Positions 15,935 to 24,277 of a stretch of 26,014 bases of DNA are shown here, one piece after another (position 1 is the first letter of the stretch; each line of letters begins with the position of its first letter). The notes under the pieces were generated by a model, which saw only the letters and a program-made list of their open reading frames with translations, was not told the origin of the DNA and searched no databases. Both the position numbers and the translations under genes were made by a program. Source of the stretch: Enterobacteriaceae bacterium UBA2655 (GTDB lineage: Bacteria > Pseudomonadota > Gammaproteobacteria > Enterobacterales > Enterobacteriaceae); assembly GCA_002359495.1 (NCBI GenBank), contig DENB01000062.1, positions 98,489 to 124,502 on the forward strand, read 5' to 3'.

Positions 15935-15961
15935 AGCGGCGACCCGGCGCCGCTATTTTTT
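15935..15961 (+). terminator. ybiO terminator overlapping the rlmF stop codon
   Basis: AGCGGCG (15935-15941), loop ACCCGG, CGCCGCT (15948-15954), then ATTTTTT. The right arm and T-run lie within the last codons of the convergent rlmF gene, whose two terminal lysine codons (AAA AAA) supply the T-run. Confidence 0.85.
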
Positions 15962-16879
15962 CAGGCGCTGCGCCCGTACCGGCTGCGGCATAAAGCTCCA
16001 GGCGATAAAGCGGCTTTGCTTCTGGCCCTGCGCCATATCGAGGATGCGGATATCGCTGACCGGCAGCGCCTTCAGCTGGTCGCGCAGCGCCGGCAGATTT
16101 TCCCGACGGGATACCAGCGAGGTAAACCAGACGCACTGACCGGCGAACTCCGCGCTCTCAAGCATCATCTGGCTGATAAAGGCTTTTTCGCCGCCTTCGC
16201 ACCACAGTTCATTATGCTGACCGCCAAAGTTAAGCGGCGCGCTTTTTTTCAGACCGAGATTGCGCGCCTTGCGCTGGGTCACGCCCTGCGCCTCGGCGGC
16301 GGAGGCGTGAAACGGCGGATTGCAGAGGGTGGCGTGATAAAACTCGTTTTTATGGATAATGCCCTGAAAAATCGCGCCCTCACGCTTCTGACGCCGCAGG
16401 CGAATGCTGCGTTGCAGACCCGGATTGGCGGCGATAATCGCATTGGCGGCTTTCAGCGCCTCTTCAGAGATATCGGAGCCGGTAAAGCGCCAGCCGTACT
16501 CTGCATGGCCAATCAGCGGATAGATGCAGTTCGCGCCGCAGCCGATATCCAGCAGATCGAGATTGCGCGGGATCGCGCCGGCGCAGTCCGCCGCCAGCAG
16601 ATCCGCCAGATAGTGCAGATAATCCGCCCGCCCCGGCACCGGCGGGCAGAGAAAGCCCGGCGCCAGCCGCCACTCCAGCTGATAAAAGTGTTTCAGCAGC
16701 GCCTGGTTCAGCAGCAGCACCGCCTCGGGATCGACGAAATCGATCGACAGCGCGCCCCAGCCGTTGGGCCGAACTTTGGCCGCCAGCGCTGGATGGGCGG
16801 CGGTCAGGGCGGCGAAATCATACTCGCCCTGATGGCGATTGCGCGGGTGGAACAGTTTTTTTTCGGCGGGCTTAGTCAT
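15953..16879 (-). CDS. rlmF: RlmF, 23S rRNA (adenine-1618-N6) methyltransferase
   Basis: The product is 308 residues, the length of E. coli RlmF (YbiN). It transfers a methyl group from S-adenosylmethionine to N6 of A1618 in 23S rRNA. SAM motif I is [13 protein letters not shown] (109-121). The N6-adenine catalytic motif is CNPPFH (186-191). The N-terminus [14 protein letters not shown] (9-22) and the stretch after NPPF are family-typical. It runs toward ybiO, and its 3' end overlaps the ybiO terminator. The flavin-reductase-like gene diverges from it. Confidence 0.96.
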   Translation of the reverse strand: MTKPAEKKLFHPRNRHQGEYDFAALTAAHPALAAKVRPNGWGALSIDFVDPEAVLLLNQALLKHFYQLEWRLAPGFLCPPVPGRADYLHYLADLLAADCAGAIPRNLDLLDIGCGANCIYPLIGHAEYGWRFTGSDISEEALKAANAIIAANPGLQRSIRLRRQKREGAIFQGIIHKNEFYHATLCNPPFHASAAEAQGVTQRKARNLGLKKSAPLNFGGQHNELWCEGGEKAFISQMMLESAEFAGQCVWFTSLVSRRENLPALRDQLKALPVSDIRILDMAQGQKQSRFIAWSFMPQPVRAQRLKK

Positions 16880-17024
16880 GGCATCTCTCAGGTTAACGCG
16901 GCGCGCGTAAGATACCGATTCCGGGCGGGGAAATAAACCTGCACGATTCGCTTACCTTTTTTCGCCTTTCTCACCCGATGCTGAACGGCTATGTTAAACA
17001 GACCTGACTTTTTTCGGAGACGCT

Positions 17025-17663
17025 ATGACGCGCCAACGCTACACCTATCAGCCCCGAGCGGGCCACGGCTTACCGCACGATCCGCTCAACGCGATCATCG
17101 GCCCGCGTCCGATCGGCTGGATCAGCTCCATCAGCGCCAGCGGCGCGCGCAACCTGGCACCCTACAGCTTTTTCAACTGCTTCAACTACCATCCGCCGAT
17201 TATCGGCTTCTCCAGCAGCGGCTGGAAAGACAGCGTGCGCAACATCGTCGAAAGCAAAGAGTTTGTCTGGAACCTGGCGACGCGCCCGCTGGCGGAGGCG
17301 ATGAACGAAAGCTCCGCCTCGATCCCGCCGGAACAGGATGAGTTCGCCCTGACGGGCCTGACGCCGTTGCCCGCTACCCAAGTCAAGGCGAGCCTGGTGG
17401 CGGAAAGCCCGGTCAACTTCGAATGTCGCCTGACGCAGTGCATTCAGTTGCTGGACGCACAGGGCGAAAAAATCGACAGCTGGCTGGTGCTGGGCGAAGC
17501 GGTGGCGATCCATATCGATGAATCGCTGCTGGAAGAAGGCATCTACCAGACCGCCAAAGCGCAGCCTATTCTGCGCGCTGGCGGCCCTTCCGCCTATTAC
17601 GGCATCAGCGAGGCGCAGCGTTTCGACCTGGTGCGCCCCGATGCGCGTAAATCTAACGCCTGA
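17025..17663 (+). CDS. Flavin reductase-like / flavoredoxin-type FMN-binding protein
   Basis: This 212-residue protein has the flavin-reductase-like split beta-barrel fold (DIM6/NTAB family, flavoredoxin branch). Typical segments are NAIIGPRPIGWISSIS (21-36), NLAPYSFFNCFNYHPPIIGFSS (43-64, loops that contact FMN in relatives), and a C-terminal AYYGISEAQRFDLVRP. Such proteins bind FMN and pass electrons or reduce flavin; the partner and substrate are not evident. GGAG stands 8 bases before the ATG, and a weak TTTCTC-N17-TATGTT promoter precedes it. Its stop overlaps the convergent hutG by 11 bases, which fixes it tightly against the hut cluster, but no histidine-pathway role is known. Confidence 0.88.
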   Translation: MTRQRYTYQPRAGHGLPHDPLNAIIGPRPIGWISSISASGARNLAPYSFFNCFNYHPPIIGFSSSGWKDSVRNIVESKEFVWNLATRPLAEAMNESSASIPPEQDEFALTGLTPLPATQVKASLVAESPVNFECRLTQCIQLLDAQGEKIDSWLVLGEAVAIHIDESLLEEGIYQTAKAQPILRAGGPSAYYGISEAQRFDLVRPDARKSNA

Positions 17664-18453
17664 TTGACGCCGCGCCCTGCTCCAGCAGGGCGTGAATAAG
17701 CGACTTCAGCACGTTTTGCAGCGGTGCGGCGCGCTCCTGACGCCAGGCGAACGGCGGCGTTTCATCCATATAGTTGCATTGCGCCAGCTCAAGCTGCACC
17801 GCCTGCTGTCTCTCCTGCGGTCTGCCGTAAGCGCGGGTAATGTAGCCGCCTTTGAAGCGGCCATTGATCACCCAGCTATAGTCAGTCTGTTGTTCGCACG
17901 CCGTCCGCAGCCGGGTGGCAGTCTCTTCGCTGCAGCTGGCGCCGTCGTTAGTGCCGATATTGAGATCGGGCAATCGCCCGTCGAACAGACGTGGAATGAC
18001 TGAGGCGATGGAGTGCGCGTCAAACAGCAGCGCATAGCCGAACGTCGCTTTAAGGCGCGCCAGTTCCTGCTGGATCTGCTGATGATAAGGATGCCAGATC
18101 GCCTCCAGATAGCCCTGACGCTGCGCCGCCGTCGGCGTTTTGCCGGGCGCGAAGGTGGGCGCGCCGTCAAACAGCGTTTCCGGGAACAGGCCGGTAGTGG
18201 CGCTGGCGTAGAGCGGCTGGTCATCGGGCGGGCGATTTAAATCGATGACGAAGCGCGAATAGCGGCCGATCAGCACGCTGGCGCCCAGATCGCGCACAAA
18301 ATCGTACAGCAGCGGAATATGCCAGTCGGTATCGGGCAAACCGCGCGCCGCCTCGCTCAGTCCCTGCTCTACTTCCGGCGTCAACCGCGTTCCGGCATGA
18401 GGAATGCTCACCAGCAGCGGCAGCGTGCCCGGCGTAAAATGAAAAGGTGTCAT
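17653..18453 (-). CDS. hutG: HutG, N-formylglutamate deformylase
   Basis: This 266-residue member of the N-formylglutamate amidohydrolase family (Pseudomonas HutG about 267) hydrolyses N-formyl-L-glutamate to glutamate and formate, the last step of the five-step histidine pathway. Visible family blocks are [12 protein letters not shown] (13-24), [14 protein letters not shown] (39-52), [12 protein letters not shown] (67-78), LLFDAHSI (metal-binding region), and [13 protein letters not shown] near the C-terminus. It is not the arginase-like formiminoglutamase that the name hutG denotes in Klebsiella or Salmonella. The ATG at 18453 overlaps the hutI stop by four bases (ATGA), so the two are coupled. 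The frame stays open upstream to 18612, but that lies inside hutI. Confidence 0.95.
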   Translation of the reverse strand: MTPFHFTPGTLPLLVSIPHAGTRLTPEVEQGLSEAARGLPDTDWHIPLLYDFVRDLGASVLIGRYSRFVIDLNRPPDDQPLYASATTGLFPETLFDGAPTFAPGKTPTAAQRQGYLEAIWHPYHQQIQQELARLKATFGYALLFDAHSIASVIPRLFDGRLPDLNIGTNDGASCSEETATRLRTACEQQTDYSWVINGRFKGGYITRAYGRPQERQQAVQLELAQCNYMDETPPFAWRQERAAPLQNVLKSLIHALLEQGAASIRR

Positions 18454-19667
18454 TGCGCTTCTCCACGATAGATGACCTGACAGGGCAGTTCGCCCCCCAG
18501 CCAGTAAACCAGCTCGGCCGGACGCGCCAGCGGCCAGTGGACGAAGTTCGCCACCTTGCCGGCCTCCAGCGAACCGTGCGTTTTCTCCAGACCCAGCGCC
18601 TTCGCGCCCCATAAGGTGACGCCCGCCAGCGCCTCTTCCGGCGTCATGCCGAACAGCGTGCAGCCCATATTGAGCATCAGGCGCAGCGAAAGCGCTGGCG
18701 AGGTGCCGGGATTGGCGTCGCTCGCCAGCGCCATCGGTACGCCGTAACGCCGGAACAGCCCGACCGGCGGCCGTTGCGTTTCACGCAGCAGGTAAAAAGC
18801 GCCCGGCAGCAGCACCGCCACCGTGCCATGCGCCGCCATCGCCTGCACGTCGCTCTCCTGTGCATACTCCAGGTGATCGGCGGAAAGCGCGCCGAAACGC
18901 GCCGCCAGCGCCGCGCCGCCTGACGAGGAAAGCTGCTCGGCATGAAGTTTAACCGGCAGCCCGAGCGCCTGCGCGGCCTGGAAAACCTGTTCAACCTGCT
19001 GCGGCGAAAACGCCAGATGCTCGCAAAACGCATCCACCGCATCCGCCAAACCTTCCTGTCGCACGCGCGGCAGCAGGCGCTCGCAGATCAGATCGACCCA
19101 CTCCTGCGGGTTCTGTTTAAACTCCGGCGGAAAGGCGTGCGCCGCCAGACAGGTGGCCTGAACGTCCGCCGCGACCTCTGTCGCCAGCTGGCGAATCGCG
19201 CGCAACATCCGCAGCTCGCTCTCCTCGTCCAGCCCGTAGCCCGATTTGATCTCCACCGTGGTTACGCCCTCCGCCAGCAGGCGCTGCAGCCGCCAGCGGG
19301 CCGATGTGGTCAGTTCTGCCAGCGACGCCGCGCGCGTGGCGCGTACGGTAGAGAGGATGCCGCCGCCCTGCGCGGCGATTTCGGCATAGCTCGCGCCATT
19401 CAGCCGCTGTTCGAACTCCTGGCTGCGATCGCCGCCGAATACCAGATGCGTATGGCAATCCACCAGTCCCGGCGTGATGATGCCGCCGGCGAACTCCGTG
19501 CGCTGTTCTGCTGTAAACGCCGGCATCGTTGCGCGCGGGCCAATCCAGACGATCTGTCCGTCGCTGACCGCAATGGCGCCATCCGGGATCAGGTTATATT
19601 TGCCGTCACGCAAGGTGACCAGGTCGGCGCCCAGCCAGAGGCTGTCGATGCGCTGCTGCTCCGCCAT
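18450..19667 (-). CDS. hutI: HutI, imidazolonepropionase
   Basis: This 405-residue amidohydrolase opens the ring of 4-imidazolone-5-propionate to give N-formimino-L-glutamate (third step). The metal-dependent hydrolase signature is complete: GLVDCHTH with His72 and His74, KLHAEQ with His242 and Glu245, SADHLEY with His265, and [10 protein letters not shown] with Asp317. EIKSGYGLD (139-147) is also characteristic of HutI. GAGGAG lies 7 bases before the ATG. It is the first gene of a hutI-hutG operon reading away from hutF. A promoter overlapped by a HutC-type palindrome lies in the 86-base gap between them. Confidence 0.97.
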   Translation of the reverse strand: MAEQQRIDSLWLGADLVTLRDGKYNLIPDGAIAVSDGQIVWIGPRATMPAFTAEQRTEFAGGIITPGLVDCHTHLVFGGDRSQEFEQRLNGASYAEIAAQGGGILSTVRATRAASLAELTTSARWRLQRLLAEGVTTVEIKSGYGLDEESELRMLRAIRQLATEVAADVQATCLAAHAFPPEFKQNPQEWVDLICERLLPRVRQEGLADAVDAFCEHLAFSPQQVEQVFQAAQALGLPVKLHAEQLSSSGGAALAARFGALSADHLEYAQESDVQAMAAHGTVAVLLPGAFYLLRETQRPPVGLFRRYGVPMALASDANPGTSPALSLRLMLNMGCTLFGMTPEEALAGVTLWGAKALGLEKTHGSLEAGKVANFVHWPLARPAELVYWLGGELPCQVIYRGEAQ

Positions 19668-19693
19668 CCCGCACTCCTCGTTATGCAGTGCGA

Positions 19694-19751
19694 TTTACAC
19701 TGCGCGTTAAAGTATGTATATGTATATACAACTACGGCGCATGAGGATCAA
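19694..19751. promoter_or_regulatory. Divergent hutI / hutF promoters sharing one HutC-type operator
   Basis: Plus strand, toward hutF: TTTACA (19694-19699), 17 bases, TATATG (19717-19722). Minus strand, toward hutI: TTGATC (19751-19746), 17 bases, TATATA (19728-19723). The perfect 10-bp palindrome TGTATATACA (19721-19730) overlaps both -10 elements, so one bound HutC dimer could shut both directions. The core resembles the palindrome before hutC and the two before hutH. Read by eye. Confidence 0.6.
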
Positions 19752-19753
19752 CC

Positions 19754-21109
19754 ATGGCGATTTTTTTTGCACCGCGCGCGTTACTGGCGGAGGGCTGGCA
19801 GCGGCAGGTGCGCATCAACGTCGATGAAGCGGGTTTCATCAGCGAAATCGCTTCGCAGGCCAGCGCGGAAGGCGCGATAAAACTGGATGGCGCGCTGCTG
19901 CCGGGCATGACCAATTTGCATTCGCATGCTTTTCAACGCGCCATGGCCGGGCTGGCTGAGGTGGCGGGCGATCCGCAGGACAGCTTCTGGACCTGGCGCG
20001 ATCTGATGTACCGCATGGTCGCGCGCCTGACGCCGCAGCAGATGGGGGATATCGCCGCTTATCTCTATATCGACATGCTGAAAGGCGGCTATACCCAGGT
20101 GGCCGAATTTCATTATCTTCATCACGATCCGCAGGGCCTGCCCTACGCCGATGACGCGATGCTGCGCCAGCTGACTGACGCGGCGCAACGCGTCGGCATC
20201 GGTCAGACTTTGCTGCCGGTGCTCTACAGCTACAGCGGTTTCGGCTCGCAGCCGGCGCTGCCGGGTCAGCGCCGTTTTATCCAGCAAACGGAGGCTTATC
20301 TGCAGCAGCAGGCGCGGCTGGCGCGCTGGCTGCAGGACAAGCCGCTGCACAATCAGGGGCTCTGTTTTCACTCCCTGCGCGCCGTCAGCGAAGCGCAGAT
20401 GCGCGAGGTGCTGGCGGCCAGCGATAAAACGCTGCCGGTGCATATTCATGTGGCGGAGCAGGAAAAAGAGGTCGATGACTGTCTCGCCTGGAGCGGCGAA
20501 CGTCCGGTGAGCTGGCTGCTGAACCGCTTTAACGTCGATACGCGCTGGTGTCTGATCCATGCGACGCATCTGGACAGCAGCGAAATCGCCCGCCTTGCCG
20601 CCAGCGGCGCGGTCGCTGGTTTGTGTCCCACCACCGAGGCGAATCTCGGCGACGGCATTTTTCCCGCCGTGGCCTATACGGCACAGCAGGGACGCTGGGG
20701 CATCGGCTCCGACAGCCACGTCTCGCTGGAGGCGCAGGAGGAGCTGCGCTGGCTGGAGTATGGACAACGGCTGCGCGACCGCCGCCGCAACCGCATCGTC
20801 AGCCCGCAGCAGCCGTCGGTGGGCGATCTGCTCTGGCGCGAAGCGGCGCGCGGCGGCGCGCAGGCCTGCGGCATTCGCAGCGGCGAGCTGGCGGTGGGTC
20901 AGCGCGCCGACTGGCTGGTGTTAGCAGAGGACGCCTGGCTGAACAGCGTCGACGACAGCGCCCTGCTCAACCGCTGGCTGTTCGCCGGACGACGCGACGG
21001 GATCCGCGACGTTTACGTGGCGGGCAAGGCGGTGATCCAACAGGGGCGGCATGCGCAGCAGGAGATTTGCGCCGAACGTTTCATACAGGCGATGGCGGCG
21101 TTGCGATGA
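19754..21109 (+). CDS. hutF: HutF, formimidoylglutamate deiminase
   Basis: This 451-residue amidohydrolase removes ammonia from N-formimino-L-glutamate to give N-formylglutamate, the fourth step in the Pseudomonas-type pathway. Metal and catalytic residues are visible: TNLHSHAFQRAM with His56 and His58, CFHSLRAV with His206, HIHVAEQ with His232 and Glu235, IHATH with His269, and GSDSHVS with Asp320. GAGGATC precedes the ATG. The last bases overlap the start of hutD (ATGA). Presence of hutF together with a deformylase-type hutG defines the five-step route, which spares the formyl group as formate instead of releasing formamide. Confidence 0.96.
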   Translation: MAIFFAPRALLAEGWQRQVRINVDEAGFISEIASQASAEGAIKLDGALLPGMTNLHSHAFQRAMAGLAEVAGDPQDSFWTWRDLMYRMVARLTPQQMGDIAAYLYIDMLKGGYTQVAEFHYLHHDPQGLPYADDAMLRQLTDAAQRVGIGQTLLPVLYSYSGFGSQPALPGQRRFIQQTEAYLQQQARLARWLQDKPLHNQGLCFHSLRAVSEAQMREVLAASDKTLPVHIHVAEQEKEVDDCLAWSGERPVSWLLNRFNVDTRWCLIHATHLDSSEIARLAASGAVAGLCPTTEANLGDGIFPAVAYTAQQGRWGIGSDSHVSLEAQEELRWLEYGQRLRDRRRNRIVSPQQPSVGDLLWREAARGGAQACGIRSGELAVGQRADWLVLAEDAWLNSVDDSALLNRWLFAGRRDGIRDVYVAGKAVIQQGRHAQQEICAERFIQAMAALR

Positions 21110-21648
21110 AAGGCGTTTACCGCTATCAGAATTTGCCGGTGAGCCGATGGCGCAACGGCGGCGGCGAAACGCGCGAAATCATCAGCTTCCCGCCGGGCGC
21201 AGCGGATTTCGACTGGCGCGCCAGCATTGCGACGCTGGCGGCCGACGGCCCCTTTTCTCGCTTTCCCGGCATCGATCGGGTGATTACGCTGCTGGAAGGT
21301 GACCCTGTCACTCTGTCTGGCGACAATATTGAACAGCGCCTCGCTCCGCATCAACCCTGGGCCTTTGCCGGCGAGCTGGCGCTGTACGCCCGGCTCAGCG
21401 GCGGACGCAGCGAGGACTTTAATATCATGACGCGGCGTGGCCGGTGGCACGCCGCCGTTGAAGTCACCGCCAGGGCGCGGCAGAGCCCGCATGGCGTCTG
21501 TTGGGTAGTGGCCGGACGCTGGCTGCTGGACGGCGCGCAGCCGCTGCAGGCGGGCGAAGGGGCCTGGGGGGCAGATGAAGATGGCCGGATCGCGCCCGCC
21601 AGCGCAGAAGCCAGCCTGCTGTTTGTCCGGCTCAGCCGTGACCTTTGA
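21106..21648 (+). CDS. hutD: HutD/Ves-family protein
   Basis: This 180-residue cupin-fold protein is of the HutD/Ves family. The family signature at the N-terminus is LPVSRWRNGGGETREI (10-25), followed by FDWRASIATLAADGPFSRFPGIDRV in two segments, and then FEFN-like FNIMTRRG. In Pseudomonas fluorescens HutD limits the level of hut expression (reported as a governor), possibly by binding a pathway intermediate; the mechanism is not settled. Its ATG overlaps the hutF stop by four bases, so the two are translated together. Its last 17 bases overlap the 3' end of the convergent hutC. Confidence 0.92.
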   Translation: MKGVYRYQNLPVSRWRNGGGETREIISFPPGAADFDWRASIATLAADGPFSRFPGIDRVITLLEGDPVTLSGDNIEQRLAPHQPWAFAGELALYARLSGGRSEDFNIMTRRGRWHAAVEVTARARQSPHGVCWVVAGRWLLDGAQPLQAGEGAWGADEDGRIAPASAEASLLFVRLSRDL

Positions 21649-22387
21649 AGCGTCCCAGCAGCTTATAGCGTGAACCGGGATAGAGCAGGCGCGCGTAGGT
21701 CACAATCCGGTTATCGCTCCAGGTCTGGCGACGGATCAGCAGGCAAGGCTCATGCTCATCCAGCGCCAGATGTTTGCGCTGGCGAATATCGGGCAGCACC
21801 GCTTCCACGATATGCTCGCCGGCGGTAAGCGGCGCGACGCGCATCAGATAGGTATAAGGGGTCTGGCTGTGATAATCCTGGCTCAGGTAATCGGGTGCCA
21901 TCAGCGGATTGACCAGACGATCCTCCAGCTGCACCGGCAGCTCGTTTTCATAATGCACGATCAGGGAGTGGAAAAGGGTCTGGCCGGTGGCTAAACCCAA
22001 CACCGCCGCCTGTTCCGGGTCAGCTTTCATCTGCCCGAGCGACAAAATTTTGCTGCTGTGTTGATGGCCGCGCTGCGCGATCTCATCGGCGATGTTGTGG
22101 ACTTCCAGCATTGCCGTGTAGCCCTTCATTTCAGCCACAAAAGTGCCGACGCCCTGCATCCGCACCAGAAATCCCTCGCTGGTCAGCTCGCGCAGTGCGC
22201 GGTTAATCGTCATGCGGCTGACGCCCAGCTCGTTAACCAGCTCGCTTTCGGAAGGCACGCGCTGGTTCGCTTTCCAATGGCCGTCGCGGATCTGGCTGAT
22301 AATCGCCTGCTTAACGCGCTGATAAATCGGCGCCGGCTCGTCGCTCATGGCGGCCGCAAGTTGCGCAATTGCCGTTTGCCCGGCCAT
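21632..22387 (-). CDS. hutC: HutC, histidine-utilisation repressor (GntR family)
   Basis: This 251-residue regulator has a GntR winged helix-turn-helix (about 21-86: APIYQRVKQAI, VPSESELVNELGVSRMTINRAL, GVGTFVAE) and a UTRA ligand domain (about 100-245, ending YPGSRYKLLGRFKG). In Klebsiella and Pseudomonas HutC represses the hut genes and is released by urocanate. I start at 22387 (MAGQTAIAQL) behind AGGGGAAAAGGA. The open frame from 22453 would begin inside the operator. A perfect 12-bp palindrome ATGTATATACAT lies 55 bases upstream of the start, so autoregulation is likely. It runs against hutF-hutD and diverges from hutH-hutU. Confidence 0.96.
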   Translation of the reverse strand: MAGQTAIAQLAAAMSDEPAPIYQRVKQAIISQIRDGHWKANQRVPSESELVNELGVSRMTINRALRELTSEGFLVRMQGVGTFVAEMKGYTAMLEVHNIADEIAQRGHQHSSKILSLGQMKADPEQAAVLGLATGQTLFHSLIVHYENELPVQLEDRLVNPLMAPDYLSQDYHSQTPYTYLMRVAPLTAGEHIVEAVLPDIRQRKHLALDEHEPCLLIRRQTWSDNRIVTYARLLYPGSRYKLLGRFKGHG

Positions 22388-22441
22388 ATCCTTTTCCCCT
22401 TTCTCCTGATAATGACCTAAGTTTACTGTCTCGGCCTGCAA

Positions 22442-22453
22442 ATGTATATACAT
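22442..22453. promoter_or_regulatory. HutC-type operator before hutC
   Basis: ATGTATATACAT is a perfect 12-bp palindrome sharing TGTATA-ACA with the other hut sites. A minus-strand -10 (TATACA or TATATA) lies within it, with no clear -35. It probably mediates hutC autoregulation. Confidence 0.65.
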
Positions 22454-22468
22454 CCACAGGTTGACGCG

Positions 22469-22483
22469 GCACGCTTATCGTGC
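22469..22483 (+). promoter_or_regulatory. NtrC-type enhancer site upstream of hutH
   Basis: GCACGCTTATCGTGC fits GCAC-N7-GTGC, the core of NtrC sites such as those of glnA. Its centre is about 118 bp upstream of the predicted hutH transcription start, a usual enhancer distance. A weaker copy (GCCT-N7-GTGC, 22491-22505) lies 22 bp nearer, on the same face of the helix. Confidence 0.55.
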
Positions 22484-22567
22484 AGGCATTGCCTGTTAAA
22501 GGTGCAGCGCCGACGCCGTTTGCGCAGCGGCGACAGCCTGCGCGCGCGGTAAAAAATGTGATCGTTC

Positions 22568-22583
22568 TGGCACAGCCCTTGCT
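22568..22583 (+). promoter_or_regulatory. Sigma-54 (RpoN) promoter of hutH-hutU
   Basis: TGGCACA-GCCC-TTGCT matches the sigma-54 consensus TGGCACG-N4-TTGCW at all but one position. The invariant GG (22569-22570) and GC (22581-22582) are separated by exactly 10 bases. The predicted start is near 22594, inside the first HutC-type operator. Confidence 0.7.
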
Positions 22584-22584
22584 A

Positions 22585-22598
22585 CTTGTATAGACAAG
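22585..22598. promoter_or_regulatory. HutC-type operator 1 of hutH, at the transcription start
   Basis: CTTGTATAGACAAG is a 14-bp near-palindrome (arms CTTGT/ACAAG). It covers about -9 to +5 of the predicted sigma-54 start, a position that would block open-complex formation or escape. Confidence 0.65.
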
Positions 22599-22609
22599 AA
22601 TAGACAGTT

Positions 22610-22633
22610 ATGGTTCACTCGCTCTATCGGTAA
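22610..22633 (+). other. Possible seven-codon upstream ORF in the hutH leader
   Basis: ATG to TAA encodes MVHSLYR in the predicted hutH leader. It has a poor ribosome-binding site and only one His codon, so it is not an attenuation peptide of the his-operon kind. It is best read as a remnant of the start-region duplication, possibly untranslated. Confidence 0.25.
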
Positions 22634-22683
22634 CAGGACGCGTGCTTAACGCCTTGTCGTCAGCGCGCGTTGTCAGCACCCTT

Positions 22684-22697
22684 CTTGTATAGACAGG
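22684..22697. promoter_or_regulatory. HutC-type operator 2, overlapping the hutH ribosome-binding site
   Basis: CTTGTATAGACAGG has the same left arm as operator 1, lying 99 bp downstream of it. Its last bases are part of the hutH AGGAG (22695-22699). HutC bound here would sit about 90-100 bp into the transcript, as a roadblock or as a looping partner for operator 1. Confidence 0.55.
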
Positions 22698-22705
22698 AGT
22701 AGACT

Positions 22706-24262
22706 ATGGCAGGTTCGGCTCAGGTATGCCGCCTTGTTCCCGGCGAGGTTGATCTCGCCACGCTGCGCAGGTTGTATCAGGGCAACGTCGCGATTGCGCT
22801 GGATGAGAAGGCGCGCGATGCAATACTTCAGGCGCAGGAGACGGTCGAGGCGATTGTCGCCTCCGGCAAGGTGGTGTACGGCATCAATACCGGCTTCGGC
22901 AAGCTGGCGCAAACGGAAATTCCCGCCGCCCGCCTGGCGGAGCTGCAGCGCAATCTTGTGCTTTCGCACAGCGTAGGTCTGGGCGATCTACTGCCGGATA
23001 ACGTGACGCGGCTAATCGTGGCGACCAAAATCATCAGCCTGGCGCGCGGCCATTCCGGGGTACGCATCGAGCTGGTCGACGCGCTGATCGCGCTGTTTAA
23101 TGCGGGCGTGATGCCCTGCATCCCGGAAAAAGGCTCGGTAGGAGCTTCAGGCGATCTCGCGCCGCTGGCGCATCTGTCGCTGATGCTGCTGGGCGAAGGC
23201 GAGGCGCGGGTGGAGGGCAAACTGATACCCGCCATGGAAGGACTGGCGCGCGTCGGCCTTGCGCCTTTCGTGCTCGGCCCGAAAGAGGGTCTGGCGCTGC
23301 TGAACGGCACTCAGGTTTCCGGCGCGCTGGCTTTGCGCGGCCTGTTTGAAGCGGAAAACGTCTTTGCGGCGGGCCTGCTGGCCGGCGCGCTGTCGCTGGA
23401 GGCGATCAAGGGATCGCTGAAGCCTTTCGATGCGCGCATTCACCGGGCGCGCGGGCAGCAGGGTCAGATCGCCGTCGCTGCCGCGGTGAGCGCGCTGATT
23501 GAGGGCAGCGAGATCCTCACCTCGCACGCCAACTGCGGACGCGTCCAGGATCCCTACTCCATTCGCTGCGTGCCGCAGGTGATGGGTGCCTGCCTCGATA
23601 ATCTTCATTACGCGGCGCGCGTGTTGCAGATCGAAGCCAACGCCGCCTCCGATAACCCGCTGGTGTTCAGCGACAGCGGCGACGTCATCTCCGGTGGAAA
23701 CTTTCACGCGGAGCCGGTCGCCTTCGCCGCCGACATTATCGCGCTGGCGGTGGCGGAGATCGGCGCCATCTCCGAACGCCGGCTGGCGCTGCTGCTCGAT
23801 ACCGGCCTTTCCGGGCTGCCTCCCTTCCTGGTGCATGAAGGCGGTATCAACTCCGGCTTTATGATCGCTCAGGTGACCGCCGCCGCGCTGGCGTCGGAGA
23901 ATAAATCGCTGGCGCACCCCGGCAGCGTCGACAGCCTGCCGACCTCCGCCAACCAGGAGGATCATGTTTCCATGGCGACCTATGCCGCCCGCCGACTCGG
24001 CAGCATGTGCTTCAACAGCGCGGCGGTGGTCGGCATCGAAGCGATGGCGGCCGCGCAGGGGATCGATTTTAACCGTCCGTTGCAAAGTTCCGAACTGCTG
24101 GAGCAGGCGCTGGCGGGGATCCGTCAACAGGTGGCCTTCCTCGACCAGGATCGCCTGCTGGCGCCCGATATCGACAAGATGCGCCAGTGGGCCAGCCGCT
24201 GCGACTGGCCGCAACCGCTTGCCGCGCTGCTGCCCAGCCGCGCGCCGCAATCTCATTGCTGA
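22706..24262 (+). CDS. hutH: HutH, histidine ammonia-lyase
   Basis: This 518-residue enzyme deaminates L-histidine to trans-urocanate, the first step of the pathway. The MIO electrophile forms from Ala147-Ser148-Gly149 in [15 protein letters not shown]. Other family blocks are [12 protein letters not shown] (57-67, with the catalytic Tyr58), LSHSVG (86-91) and [17 protein letters not shown] and SADNPLVF-like [12 protein letters not shown] also fit. Length is slightly above the usual 505-515. The start at 22706 has AGGAG 7 bases upstream. It forms an operon with hutU, 15 bases downstream. Control appears to be by sigma-54 with NtrC and HutC (see the sites upstream). Confidence 0.97.
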   Translation: MAGSAQVCRLVPGEVDLATLRRLYQGNVAIALDEKARDAILQAQETVEAIVASGKVVYGINTGFGKLAQTEIPAARLAELQRNLVLSHSVGLGDLLPDNVTRLIVATKIISLARGHSGVRIELVDALIALFNAGVMPCIPEKGSVGASGDLAPLAHLSLMLLGEGEARVEGKLIPAMEGLARVGLAPFVLGPKEGLALLNGTQVSGALALRGLFEAENVFAAGLLAGALSLEAIKGSLKPFDARIHRARGQQGQIAVAAAVSALIEGSEILTSHANCGRVQDPYSIRCVPQVMGACLDNLHYAARVLQIEANAASDNPLVFSDSGDVISGGNFHAEPVAFAADIIALAVAEIGAISERRLALLLDTGLSGLPPFLVHEGGINSGFMIAQVTAAALASENKSLAHPGSVDSLPTSANQEDHVSMATYAARRLGSMCFNSAAVVGIEAMAAAQGIDFNRPLQSSELLEQALAGIRQQVAFLDQDRLLAPDIDKMRQWASRCDWPQPLAALLPSRAPQSHC

Positions 24263-24277
24263 ATAAAGGAGAAGAGA

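Larger units (their letters stand above)
22585..22709 (+). repeat. Imperfect direct repeat of the hutH operator and start-codon cassette
   Basis: 22585-22613 and 22684-22709 align with 24 identities in 26 positions and one 3-base gap. Each copy contains CTTGTATAGACA, then TAGAC and TATGG. The ATG of copy 1 (22610) aligns with the hutH ATG (22706) and is exactly 96 bases, 32 codons, upstream in the same frame. Only copy 2 has a good ribosome-binding site (AGGAG, against AAGAA in copy 1). Confidence 0.7.

Noticed and set aside
22554..22574. CRP-like half site AAATGTGA just before the sigma-54 -24 element
   Set aside because: The left half is good but the right half at the correct spacing reads TGGCAC instead of TCACA. 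The CAC belongs to the sigma-54 -24 box.
22610..22633. MVHSLYR as a histidine-sensing attenuation leader peptide
   Set aside because: Only one His codon, poor ribosome-binding site, and no terminator/antiterminator pair seen between it and hutH. It is better explained by duplication of the start region.
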